This document shows positions 42,403-50,961 of a stretch of DNA of 64,000 bases, in pieces. Source of the DNA: DASSUW01 sp963844405. Its GTDB lineage: Bacteria; Actinomycetota; Thermoleophilia; Solirubrobacterales; Solirubrobacteraceae. The position numbers and the translations under genes are program-made. The notes beneath the pieces are model-generated. The model was not told the origin of the DNA. It worked only from the letters and a program-made list of their open reading frames with translations, and did not search any database. The stretch's first letter is position 1; each line of letters begins with the position of its first letter. The DNA lies in assembly GCA_963844405.1 (NCBI GenBank), contig CAWJNZ010000007.1:868001-932000 (forward strand), in the 5' to 3' direction.

Positions 42403-45400
42403 TCACGGCGCGCACGACCGCGGCGGGAACGCGCTCCCGCTCACGCAGCGCCAGAGGCTCGGGTTGGTGAAGCTGACCGGCCGCCGCAGTTTCGTGGCCT
42501 GCTCGTAGGCGTAGCCGAAGGCGAGCAGCTTGCCGTCGCTCCCCGCCGTGCCGGTGAACGAGACGTTGACCGGGTCGTAGGTCTTCGTGCCGTCGAGGTC
42601 GTAGCCGGCCGGCACCGTGAGCTGCGGGTAGCCGGCGCGCGCGCCGACCCCGATCAGCGACTGGGCCGGGGTCATGATCGCCTCGAGGTCGTCCGCCGGG
42701 TCGGCGGTGCCGCGGCTGAGCGCGTTGTCGATCGCCGCCCGCGTGGCGGCCTTGCCGGCGGCGAGGTCCGCCTGGTAGTCAGCGGTGTCCTGTGAGCCCG
42801 GCGAGAGGTCGACCGCCTGGCTCGCGATCAGCTGGGTCTGGCCGAACTTGAGCGCCTCCTCGGGGTGCGCCTGGTTGTAGGCGATGATGTCGGCCAGCGA
42901 GTCCATCGGCGCGTCCTCGGGCAGGCGGGCGAGGTAGGCGTTGAGGTCGCGCTTGAACTCGTAGGTGAGGACGTCGCCGAGGCCGCCGGCGGTGGGCGTC
43001 GGGATGCTCACGGTCTGCGCGCCGAGCGCCTGGACGGCTGCCACGGCGGCCTGGTACTGAGCGTCATTGCTGGCGATGACGCCGAGCCGCTTGCCGTTCA
43101 GCGCGTCCGCGACCAGCCCCGCGGTGACGTCGGTGCCCGACAGCGCGCTCAGCTCCAGCGCCGCGTCGTAGACCGTGCGCGTCATCGGCCCGGCGGTGTC
43201 CTGCGACGCCGCGATCGGGAGGATGCCCTCCTGGCTGACACGGCCGAGCGTGGGCCGCAGCCCGACGATGCCGTTGGCCGCCGCGGGGCTGATGATCGAA
43301 CCGGACGTCTCGGTGCCGACGGTGAGCGCCACCAGGCCCGCCGCGGCGGCCGCCCCGGAGCCGGACGACGAGCCGCTCGGCGTCAGGTCGGCGTTGGAGG
43401 GGTTGAGCACCTGGCCGCCGAGCGAGGAGTAGCCGCTGGGCATGCCGTTGGTCATGAAGTTCGCGAACTCGGTGAGGTTCGCCTTGCCGAGGATCACCGC
43501 CCCGGCCGCGCGCAGCCGCGTGACGAGCTCGGCGTCCCGGTCCGGGACGGAGTGCTGGAGCGCGACCGACCCGGCGGTGGTCGGCATTCCCGCGACGTCG
43601 ATGTTGTCCTTGACCAGCACCGGCAGCCCGTGCAGCGGGCCGCGCGGCCGCTGCGCGTCGCGCGCGGCGGCCTCGCCCAGCGCGCGCGGGCTGATCATCC
43701 GCACGGCGTTGATCGAGGGACCCTCGGTGTTGGTGCGCGCGATCCGCGCCAGGTACGCCTTGGTCAGCTCGACGGAGGTGAGCGTCCCGGAGGCGATGCG
43801 CTGGGCGAGCGACTGCGCCGACTCGCCCTCCAGCGAGAACGGGAGCTCCGGCTCGCGGCCGATCCGCTTGAGCAGCTCGATGCCCGGCGCGCACGCGCCG
43901 CGCGTTGAGAACGCGGTCCGCGTGGCACAGCGGTAGAGGCTCGGGACGATCTCGCTGGCCGGCCGGCGCAGCTTCGTCGCCTGCTCGTAGGCGTGGCCGA
44001 AGGCGAGCAGCCGCGCCTCGCTGTACGCGGGCCCGTTGAAGGAGACGTTCACGGCACGGCGGCTGTTGCCGGTGTAGCCGGCGGGCACCGTGAGCTGCGG
44101 GTAGCCGGCCCGCGCGCCGATGCCGGTCAGCGTGCCGGACGGCGTGAGGATCGCGGCGAGGTCGTCGGCCGGGTCCGGCGTCCCGCGCGTGTACGCGGCG
44201 TCGAGCGCCGCCCGCGTCGCGTTCTTGCCGTTCTGCAGCGCCGTCAGGTAGGCCGCCGTGTCGGCCGAGCCGGGGCTGGTGTCGAGCGCCTGGCTGGCGG
44301 TCAGGATCGTGTGGCCGAACTTGATCGCCTCCTGCGCGTTCGCCTCGTTGAAGGCGATCACGTCGGCGAGCGTCTTCATCGGCGCGTCCGGCGCGAGGTG
44401 CGCGAGGTAGGCGTTGAGGTCGCGCTTGAACTCGTAGTTGAGGATCTGCGGCCCGGCGTTCGCGGACGGCGCGGTGATGAGGACGGTCTGCGCGCCGAGC
44501 GCCTGGACGGCGGCCACGGCGGCCTGGTACTGCAGGTCGTTGCTGTTGACGATCCCCAGGCGGGCGCCGTTCAGCGCGCCGGCGTCGAGCGCGGCGACGT
44601 AGTCCGGCAGCACCGGCGGCGGCGGCAGGATCGTGCCGGGCGGCAGGGCGCCGGGCGGATCGAGCGGGTCGGAGCCGGCGATGGCAGCGAGCTCGGCTCC
44701 GGCGTCGGCCACCGTGCGCGTCATCGGGCCCGCCGTGTCCTGGGACGCCGCGATCGGGACGATGCCGTAGCGGCTCACCAGCCCGACCGTCGGCCGCAGC
44801 CCGACGATCCCCTGCGCCGCCGACGGGCTGACGATCGAGCCGGAGGTCTCGGTGCCGATCGTGGCGGAGGCGAGCGCGGCGGCCGCCGCGGTGGCCGAGC
44901 CGGACGACGAGCCGCTCGGGTTCTGGTCGGCGTCGAGCGCGTGCAGCACCTGGCCGCCGAGACCGGAGTAGCCGCTCGGGTTGCTGTTGGTGATGAAGTT
45001 GGCGAACTCGCTGAGGTTGGTCTTGCCGAGGATCACCGCGCCGGCCGAGCGCAGCCGCGCGACGACGGTCGAGTCCTCGGGCGCGATCGAGTGCTCGAGC
45101 GCCAGCGCTCCAGCGGTCGTCGGCAGGCCGGCGACGTCGAGGTTGTCCTTCACGAGCACGGGGATGCCGTGCAGCGGCCCGCGCGCCCCGCTCTCCCGGC
45201 GCTCGCGGTCGAGCGCCGCGGCATCGCTCAGGGCGTCGGGGTTCACCAGCCGCACCGCGTTGAGGCCCGGTCCGCGGCTGTTGAGCGCGTCGATCCGCTC
45301 GAGGTAGGCCTCGGTCAGCCCGACGCTGGTGAGCTGTCCCCCGGTCATCTTCGCCTGGAGCTCGGCGACGGTCAGGCGCTCGAGGTCGAGCGGTGGTGCG

Positions 45401-45459
45401 GCCGCGGCGGGCGCGGCCGCCGTCAGCATGAGGGCGACGGCGAGGATGAGGGCGCGCAT
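42403..45459 (-). CDS. Secreted protein with two tandem amidase-signature (AS) domains
   Basis: 1018 aa. After a signal peptide (residues 1-21) there are two full AS-family domains, about 25-510 and 535-1010. Each keeps the Lys-Ser-Ser triad region: first VLVKDN (K104), PSGSSSG (182-187) and GTETSGSI (S208); second VLVKDN (K617), PSGSSSG (694-700) and GTETSGSI (S721). The halves are clearly similar along their length, including ATKLRRP and YEFKRDLNAYLA blocks, so an internal duplication is likely. AS enzymes hydrolyse amides; the substrate here is unknown. Single-domain family members are about 450-500 aa. Confidence 0.9.
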   Translation of the reverse strand: MRALILAVALMLTAAAPAAAAPPLDLERLTVAELQAKMTGGQLTSVGLTEAYLERIDALNSRGPGLNAVRLVNPDALSDAAALDRERRESGARGPLHGIPVLVKDNLDVAGLPTTAGALALEHSIAPEDSTVVARLRSAGAVILGKTNLSEFANFITNSNPSGYSGLGGQVLHALDADQNPSGSSSGSATAAAAALASATIGTETSGSIVSPSAAQGIVGLRPTVGLVSRYGIVPIAASQDTAGPMTRTVADAGAELAAIAGSDPLDPPGALPPGTILPPPPVLPDYVAALDAGALNGARLGIVNSNDLQYQAAVAAVQALGAQTVLITAPSANAGPQILNYEFKRDLNAYLAHLAPDAPMKTLADVIAFNEANAQEAIKFGHTILTASQALDTSPGSADTAAYLTALQNGKNATRAALDAAYTRGTPDPADDLAAILTPSGTLTGIGARAGYPQLTVPAGYTGNSRRAVNVSFNGPAYSEARLLAFGHAYEQATKLRRPASEIVPSLYRCATRTAFSTRGACAPGIELLKRIGREPELPFSLEGESAQSLAQRIASGTLTSVELTKAYLARIARTNTEGPSINAVRMISPRALGEAAARDAQRPRGPLHGLPVLVKDNIDVAGMPTTAGSVALQHSVPDRDAELVTRLRAAGAVILGKANLTEFANFMTNGMPSGYSSLGGQVLNPSNADLTPSGSSSGSGAAAAAGLVALTVGTETSGSIISPAAANGIVGLRPTLGRVSQEGILPIAASQDTAGPMTRTVYDAALELSALSGTDVTAGLVADALNGKRLGVIASNDAQYQAAVAAVQALGAQTVSIPTPTAGGLGDVLTYEFKRDLNAYLARLPEDAPMDSLADIIAYNQAHPEEALKFGQTQLIASQAVDLSPGSQDTADYQADLAAGKAATRAAIDNALSRGTADPADDLEAIMTPAQSLIGVGARAGYPQLTVPAGYDLDGTKTYDPVNVSFTGTAGSDGKLLAFGYAYEQATKLRRPVSFTNPSLWRCVSGSAFPPRSCAP

Positions 45460-45511
45460 GGCGCCAGAGTAATCAGTGCGCGCTGTGGAGAAGGGTCCAC
45501 GGGCTGCGAGG

Positions 45512-46696
45512 ATGTCGCCGGTGACCGCCACCGCCGACCGCCCGCACCGCCTGACGGCGGTCCTGCGCGAGGAGTCGCGCGTCACCCCGCTCGAGCTGTT
45601 CTTCGACCTCGTCTTCGTCCTCGCGCTGACACAGTGCACGGCGCTCATGGCCGACGAGCCGACCTGGGAGGGGCTCGCCAAGGGCATGCTCGTGCTCGGC
45701 GTGATGTGGTGGTCGTGGGTCGGATACGCGTGGCTGACGAGCGTGGTCAACCCGGAGGAGGGCGCCGTCCGGCTCGTCATGTTCGTGGCGATGGCCGCCT
45801 TCCTGGTCGTCGCGCTGTGCGTGCCGGGCGCGTTCAACGACGAGGCGCTGCTGTTCGCGGGCGCCTACGCGGTCGTGCGCTTCTCGCAGATCGCGCTGTT
45901 CGTGCTCGCCAGCCGCGACGACCCCGAGCTGCGGCGCGCGGTGTGGGGGCTGCTGGCCAGCACGGCGATCGGCGTCGGCCTCCTCACGGCCGCGTCGTTC
46001 GCCGACGGGGCGCTGCAGGGCGGGCTGTGGGCGCTCGCGCTTGCGCTCGACATGGGCGGCCCGCTGGTCATCGACCCGGCGGGCTGGCGACTCGAGCCCG
46101 GCCACTTCGCCGAGCGCCACGGCCTGATCGTGATCATCGCGCTCGGGGAGTCGATCGTCGCGATCGGCGTCGGCGCCGAGGGCGGCGTGACGACCGGCGT
46201 GGTGGTCGCCGCCTGCGTCGGCGTCGCGATCGCCGCCGCGCTGTGGTGGCTGTACTTCGACTTCGTGGCGCTGGTCGCCGAGCGGCGGCTCTCGAACGCC
46301 GCCCCGGGGCGCGAGCGCAACACGATCGCGCGCGACTCCTTCTCCTACCTGCACTTACCGATGGTGGCCGGGATCGTGCTCGTCGCACTCGGCCTCAAGA
46401 AGACGCTCGAGCACGTCGGCGACCCGCTGAAGGTCGTCCCCGCGACGGCGCTCCTAGGTGGCGTGGCGATCTACCTCGTCGCCCACATCGCCTTCCGCTA
46501 CCGCAACGTGCACCGCTTCAGCTGGCAGCGGCTGGTCTGCGCGGTAGTGCTGGTGGCGCTCCTGCCGGCCGCCGTCGAGCTGCCCGCGCTGCTCACGGCG
46601 ACGATCGTGAGCGTGCTGCTGGCGGCGGTCATCGCGTACGAGACATGGCGCTTCGCCGAGCTGCGCGACCGGATGCGCCACCAGCCCCACCATTAA
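45512..46696 (+). CDS. Low-temperature-requirement A (LtrA) family membrane protein
   Basis: 394 aa with about 11 membrane helices. The family signature VTPLELFFDLVFVLALTQ occurs near the N-terminus, followed by MWWSWVGYAWLT, ERHGLIVIIALGESIVAIGVG and LWWLYFDF. The function of LtrA is unsettled. ATG 45512 is preferred to a GTG at 45476. The TAA stop touches the first unit of the 21-bp repeat array. Confidence 0.88.
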   Translation: MSPVTATADRPHRLTAVLREESRVTPLELFFDLVFVLALTQCTALMADEPTWEGLAKGMLVLGVMWWSWVGYAWLTSVVNPEEGAVRLVMFVAMAAFLVVALCVPGAFNDEALLFAGAYAVVRFSQIALFVLASRDDPELRRAVWGLLASTAIGVGLLTAASFADGALQGGLWALALALDMGGPLVIDPAGWRLEPGHFAERHGLIVIIALGESIVAIGVGAEGGVTTGVVVAACVGVAIAAALWWLYFDFVALVAERRLSNAAPGRERNTIARDSFSYLHLPMVAGIVLVALGLKKTLEHVGDPLKVVPATALLGGVAIYLVAHIAFRYRNVHRFSWQRLVCAVVLVALLPAAVELPALLTATIVSVLLAAVIAYETWRFAELRDRMRHQPHH

Positions 46697-46779
46697 GCGC
46701 CTGTCCCTCAATGTGAAGTGCCTGTCCCTCAATGTGAAGTGCCTGTCCCTCAATGTGAAGTGCCTGTCCCTCGATGTGG
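46696..46779. repeat. Four tandem copies of the 21-bp RAYT-linked repeat
   Basis: Units at 46696-46716, 46717-46737, 46738-46758 and 46759-46779, core GTGCCTGTCCCTC followed by AATGTGA. Three copies are nearly identical; the last has two changes near its end. The orientation is opposite to the pair beside the transposase. The array begins at the last base of the LtrA stop and supplies the stop codon of the convergent permease gene. Units abut with no spacers, so this is not a CRISPR. Confidence 0.93.
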
Positions 46780-47562
46780 GTGGCGGATGCGCGGGTCGAG
46801 CGCGGCGAGGGCGATGTCGACCAGCCCGTCGACGATCACCACGAGCACGGCGGTGACGATCACGACGCCCTGGATGACCGGGTAGTTGCCGACGTCGATG
46901 GCGCTCGGGATGACCCGGTAGATCCCGGGGACGTCGAAGACCTTCTCGACCAGGATCACGTTCCCGATCAGCAGCGGCGTGTAGGCGCCGGCCAGCGAGA
47001 CGACCGGCGGCAGCGCGACGGGCACGACATGGCGGGCGGTGACCGCGGTCGGCCCGAGGCCCTTGGCCCGAGCCGTGCGGACGAAGTCCTCACCACGGAT
47101 CTCGGCGATGCTCGCGCGCGTCATGCGCATACAGACGGCGGCCAGCGGCGCGCCGGACATCCCGAGCACGTAGACCGGCGTGCACAGCCCGAGCAGGCCG
47201 AGCAGCTGGAGGATCCGGGCGCGCCAGGTTCCCGGGTGCCTGGCGCACACCGCGCCGGCCGCCGCGCCCGCCGCGACGCCGAAGATCAGGCCGCCCACGA
47301 GCAGTGAGAAGTCGGCCGCCAGGCCGCGCCCGATCAGCTCCGAGACCGAGCCGAGCGGCCGCGCCTGGGACTCCCCGAGGTCGAAGCGGACGAACGTGGC
47401 GACGAGGAAGTGCCACAGCTCGACGAGCAGCGGCCGCGTGTCGCCGAACGCCTCGGGATAGAGCCCGTGGAGGGTGAGGAAGGTCACCGCGCTCACCACG
47501 ACCGCGAGCACAGCCGCGGCCGCCAGACGGCGGAGGGCGAAGACGGGCAGCGAGTCGGCCAT
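46750..47562 (-). CDS. DppB/OppB-type ABC transporter permease with internal deletion
   Basis: 270 aa, shorter than the 305-340 usual for this family. The N-terminal helix and helices around 83-108 and 117-134 (LGLCTPVYVLGM) are present. The EAA loop DFVRTARAKGL (159-169), GNVILVEKVFDVPGI and DPRIR follow. The segment normally lying between TPVYVLG and the next helix (about 50-60 residues) is missing in frame. The last residues (RGTGTSH) and the stop come from the 21-bp repeat. No ATP-binding or substrate-binding partner lies nearby, so it may be a decaying orphan. Confidence 0.78.
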   Translation of the reverse strand: MADSLPVFALRRLAAAAVLAVVVSAVTFLTLHGLYPEAFGDTRPLLVELWHFLVATFVRFDLGESQARPLGSVSELIGRGLAADFSLLVGGLIFGVAAGAAAGAVCARHPGTWRARILQLLGLLGLCTPVYVLGMSGAPLAAVCMRMTRASIAEIRGEDFVRTARAKGLGPTAVTARHVVPVALPPVVSLAGAYTPLLIGNVILVEKVFDVPGIYRVIPSAIDVGNYPVIQGVVIVTAVLVVIVDGLVDIALAALDPRIRHPHRGTGTSH

Positions 47563-47597
47563 CGACCGGCCGGCCAGGGTAGCGCCGGGGGCCTGAG

Positions 47598-48755
47598 CTA
47601 CTCCGCGTGCGCCCGCGTGGGCGGCGGCTCCTCCAGGTCGGGGAGCGGGACGTCGGGCGTGCGGGCGATCGTGGTCGCCGCCACCAGCAGCCGGAGCGCC
47701 TCCGGGAAGCGGCCGCCGGGCGGCGCCGGCCCGAGCATGGCCTCGTAGCGGTCGAGCAGCCCGAGCACGGCGGCGAAGAGGTCGGCGTGCGGGCCGTCCT
47801 CCCCCACCGCGCAGGCCAGCCGGGCCAGGGCGACCGGCTCCTCGGGGTCGCCGTGGTCGAACGAGCGCGCGATCGCCTGGTTGAGGTGCGAGACCGTCCG
47901 CTCGAGCAGGAGGTCGAACGGCCGCGTGTTGCCAGGCGGGGGCCCGGCGTCGATCGGCTCGTCGCCGTCGAGGATCCGCTCGAGCTGGGCGCCGGCGATC
48001 GCGCGGACGCCGTCGTGGTCGACGCCGGCTTGGAGCGCGAGGCGCAGATGCAGGACGGCGGACACGAGCGGGCGGCCGTACGGCGAGTCGCTCGCCCACA
48101 GCAGGTTGCCGGGCGGGCAGAGGGCGAACATGGCGAGCATGTCGGCCGGGTCCCACCACGCGGTGTCGATGAACAGGTTCGGGTGCTCGGGCAGCACGCG
48201 CCACAGCCACGCCAGGTCGGAGATGGCGGCGTGGGCGAGGATCAGACTCGCGTCGGTGAACTCGCCGGACAGACGCACGGTGTCGTGGCCCAGCGCCGGG
48301 ATGCCGCGGCCGGCGTGGATGAGGACCGGGACGCGGCGCTCGTGCGCGAGGGCCACGATCTCGTGCACGGCCGGCTCGGAGAGCGTGAAGCGCTCGGCGC
48401 GCGGGTGGAGCTTGATGCCGGCGGCTCCGGCGTCGAGGCAGCGACGGGCCTCGGTCAGCGGGTCCTGGCGCGGGTCGAGCCGGCAGAAGGCGACGAGCCG
48501 GCCTGATGCGTTGGCGGCCACCTCGATGACGTGGTCGTTGGCGGCCGGGTAGCCGTCAGGCTCGTGCATCGGGAAGACGACGGCGCGGGCGGGGACCGAC
48601 GCGAGCGCGGCCAGCAGCTGTTCGCCGGTCTGTTTCGCGCCGTCGGGATCCGAGTTCCCGATGTGGGTGTGGGCGTCGAAGAGCGCGACGTCGTCGCCGA
48701 GGTCGGCGCGGAGGCGGTCCCACCACGGGCGCAGGATCTCGTCGACGGGCTGCAT
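47598..48755 (-). CDS. Amidohydrolase-family (TIM-barrel) protein
   Basis: 385 aa. The metal-dependent hydrolase barrel has FDAHTHIGNSD (about residues 26-36), AAGIKLHPRAERF, VPVLIHAGRG, LAHAAISDLAWLW and WASDSPYG, the pattern of amidohydro-related (ACMSD-like) enzymes. The C-terminal 130 residues form a helical, less conserved extension. The substrate is unknown. It shares strand with the shortened permease, 35 bp away. Confidence 0.85.
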   Translation of the reverse strand: MQPVDEILRPWWDRLRADLGDDVALFDAHTHIGNSDPDGAKQTGEQLLAALASVPARAVVFPMHEPDGYPAANDHVIEVAANASGRLVAFCRLDPRQDPLTEARRCLDAGAAGIKLHPRAERFTLSEPAVHEIVALAHERRVPVLIHAGRGIPALGHDTVRLSGEFTDASLILAHAAISDLAWLWRVLPEHPNLFIDTAWWDPADMLAMFALCPPGNLLWASDSPYGRPLVSAVLHLRLALQAGVDHDGVRAIAGAQLERILDGDEPIDAGPPPGNTRPFDLLLERTVSHLNQAIARSFDHGDPEEPVALARLACAVGEDGPHADLFAAVLGLLDRYEAMLGPAPPGGRFPEALRLLVAATTIARTPDVPLPDLEEPPPTRAHAE

Positions 48756-48806
48756 GGGCGCGAGACCCTATATAGGCGCGGTCGACGATGGCCGATACTG
48801 ACCGTC

Positions 48807-49112
48807 ATGCATTTCCGCCGCGAGCGCGTCCGGATCGAGACCCAGCGCCACGAGATCGAGGGCACGCTCCAGCTGCCCAACGAGGGCTTCCGGTCCCGCA
48901 CCACCGACTTCCTGAACGCCCAGGAGCGCGAGTTCCTGGCCTTGACCGACGCCGAGATCCGCTGGCTGGACGACAGCCGGCCGGCCGAGCGGCACGAGTT
49001 CCTCGCCGTCGCCGTGCGCCAGATCGTCGTGGTGCTCGAGCTCGAGACGCTCGCCCTGGTCGACGAGGACGCGCCGCACCCGATCGCGGTGTCGACCCCG
49101 CCGCCCGTCTAG
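48807..49112 (+). CDS. Small conserved hypothetical protein (DUF6812-like)
   Basis: 101 aa. Features are RRERVRIETQRHEIEGTLQL, DFLNAQEREFLALTDAEIRWL and FLAVAVRQIVVVLEL. It looks like a small beta-rich protein family seen in deep-branching actinobacteria. Function is unknown. It is divergent from the amidohydrolase and overlaps the VWA gene stop by 4 nt on the other strand. Confidence 0.75.
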   Translation: MHFRRERVRIETQRHEIEGTLQLPNEGFRSRTTDFLNAQEREFLALTDAEIRWLDDSRPAERHEFLAVAVRQIVVVLELETLALVDEDAPHPIAVSTPPPV

Positions 49113-50032
49113 GGCAGCCTTCCGAAGCCGCGCACCGAGCCGACCAGCGCGCCGCCGAGCAGGAGGATGCCGGCGGCGGCGAACGCGGCCGTGACCTCGC
49201 GGGTCTCCTCGCGCGTGCCGAGCTGGGAGCCGAGCCGCTCGTAGACCGCGGTGAGCTGGTCGCCGTCGGCGGCCTCGAACGCCTGGCCGCCGGAGGCCTG
49301 GGCGATCTGGCGCAGCGCCTCGGGGTCGGGCGGGACGCGCAGGTTGCCGTCGACCACGCCGTCGGGCGTCCCGAGCGCGACCGTGTAGACCGGCACGCGC
49401 AGGCGGCCCGCCTCCTGCGCGACCTCGATCGCGTCGCGGCCGGTGGTCTGCTTGCCGTCGGAGAGCAGGACGACCGCGGCGGGCGGGCGGCGGTCGCCGG
49501 TCTCGAGGCTCTCCAGCGCGGCGGCGAGCCCATCGCCGGTGGCGGTGCCTCCGTCGGCGACCAGCCCGGCCAGCGCGGCGCGGACCTGCTCGTGATCGGT
49601 GGTCGGAGGCTGGAGCGTGCGCGGCACGTCGCTGAACGCGACGACGCCGACACGCAGCTCGTCCGGCGCCTCGTCGAGGAAGCGCTCGGCGGCCTGACGC
49701 GCCGCGTCGAGGCGGTCCGGAGCGACGTCGGTGGCGGTCATCGAGCGCGACGTGTCGGTGACGAGGACGACCGACGCCTGCTCGACGGGCACCGCGACGG
49801 TGGTCTCCGGCCGCGCGAGCGCGGTGACGAGGCCGGCGACGGCGAGCGCGAGCAGCGCCGACGGGACGTGGCGGCGCCAGCGGCTCGTCACCGGAGCCGC
49901 CAGCGCGGCGACCGGTGCGCCCGGGAAGCGCACGGCGAAGCGGCGGCGGCGGCGCTGGGCGAGCAGGTGCAGGACCACGCCGGCGGGGACCGCCAGCAGG
50001 CCGAGGAGGAATAGCGGCGCGGCGAAGCTCAT
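49109..50032 (-). CDS. BatA/BatB-like VWA-domain membrane protein
   Basis: 307 aa. Two N-terminal membrane helices (5-25, 56-74) precede a von Willebrand A domain with the MIDAS motif DTSRS (93-97), GGTATGDGL and VVLLSDGKQT. A C-terminal helix (about 283-300) closes the protein. This is the classical Bat layout, linked in other bacteria to stress tolerance and MoxR ATPases. The start overlaps the DUF58 stop (ATGA), and moxR lies upstream in the same operon. A second, similar protein is at 58.5 kb. Confidence 0.9.
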   Translation of the reverse strand: MSFAAPLFLLGLLAVPAGVVLHLLAQRRRRRFAVRFPGAPVAALAAPVTSRWRRHVPSALLALAVAGLVTALARPETTVAVPVEQASVVLVTDTSRSMTATDVAPDRLDAARQAAERFLDEAPDELRVGVVAFSDVPRTLQPPTTDHEQVRAALAGLVADGGTATGDGLAAALESLETGDRRPPAAVVLLSDGKQTTGRDAIEVAQEAGRLRVPVYTVALGTPDGVVDGNLRVPPDPEALRQIAQASGGQAFEAADGDQLTAVYERLGSQLGTREETREVTAAFAAAGILLLGGALVGSVRGFGRLP

Positions 50033-50898
50033 CGCCGCCGGCTCCGATCGAGGCCGCGGCCGAGCTCGCGCAGCCAGTCGTGAGCGGTGTCGAGCACGAT
50101 GTGGTCAGCGCGCGCGGCGCGCAGCCCGGCGGCCACCGCCTCGCGCCGCTCCGCTTCGAGCGCCGCATAGCGTTCGCGCACGCGCGCGCGTGCGCTGTCC
50201 ACCTCCACGAGCGTGCCGGTCTCGGGATCGACCAGCGAGAGGTGGCCCGCCTGCGGCAACGAGGCCTCACGCGGATCGCGCACCTCGACGGCCACGACGC
50301 TGTGGCGGGCGGAGAGGGCGGCGAGCGGCCCGCGCCATCCCTCTTCTCGGAAATCTGAGACGACGACCACGAGCCCGGGGCGGCGGGCGACGCGGCCCGC
50401 CCGGACGAGCGCACGGCCGAGCGCGCCGGTGACGACCCCGTGGTCCGGTGCCACGCCCTCGGCCAGCGCGCGCTCGAGCGCGACCTGCGCGTGGCGGCCG
50501 CCGCGCGGCGGCAGCATCCGCTCCTCGGCCGCGCCGGCGCGAAGGAGCGCGGCGCGGCCTCCCCGGCGGGTGGCCAGCCTGGCCACGGCGACCGCCACGC
50601 CCTCGGCCACGTCGGCCTTCAGGCGCGCCTCGGTGCCGAACGCCATCGAGGGCGTGACGTCGAGGACGAGCCAGGTGGTCAGAGCTCGCTCGGGCACCTG
50701 GAGGCGGACGTGCGGGACGCCGGTGCGGGCGGTGGCCGCCGCGTCGAGCTGGCGGACGTCGTCGCCGACCTGGTACGGCCGCAGCTGCACGAGCTCGGTC
50801 CCGGCGCCCGCGCCCGGCGACAGGTGGTCGCCCGGCATGACGCCGCCCGCGCGGCGCACGAGCGCCAGGTCGAGCGCCCGCAGCAGGGCGCCCGGCAT
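50029..50898 (-). CDS. DUF58-domain protein
   Basis: 289 aa. Contains the DUF58 signature GTELVQLRPYQVGDDVRQLDAAATARTG, followed by VWA-like strands WLVLDVTPSMAFG and GLVVVVSDFREEGW. DUF58 proteins accompany MoxR ATPases and VWA proteins and may be a MoxR client or chaperone partner. It is the middle gene of the moxR-DUF58-VWA operon, 63 bp after moxR. Confidence 0.92.
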   Translation of the reverse strand: MPGALLRALDLALVRRAGGVMPGDHLSPGAGAGTELVQLRPYQVGDDVRQLDAAATARTGVPHVRLQVPERALTTWLVLDVTPSMAFGTEARLKADVAEGVAVAVARLATRRGGRAALLRAGAAEERMLPPRGGRHAQVALERALAEGVAPDHGVVTGALGRALVRAGRVARRPGLVVVVSDFREEGWRGPLAALSARHSVVAVEVRDPREASLPQAGHLSLVDPETGTLVEVDSARARVRERYAALEAERREAVAAGLRAARADHIVLDTAHDWLRELGRGLDRSRRR

Positions 50899-50961
50899 CG
50901 GCCCGGGCCCCTGGCGACCGGCAGGAGGCGCTAGCGGCGGGCCCCCGAGCGGCTTTCGCGG

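Noticed and set aside
46696..46779. Tandem 21-bp repeats as a CRISPR array
   Set aside because: Units are contiguous with no spacers, only four copies, and no cas genes are nearby.
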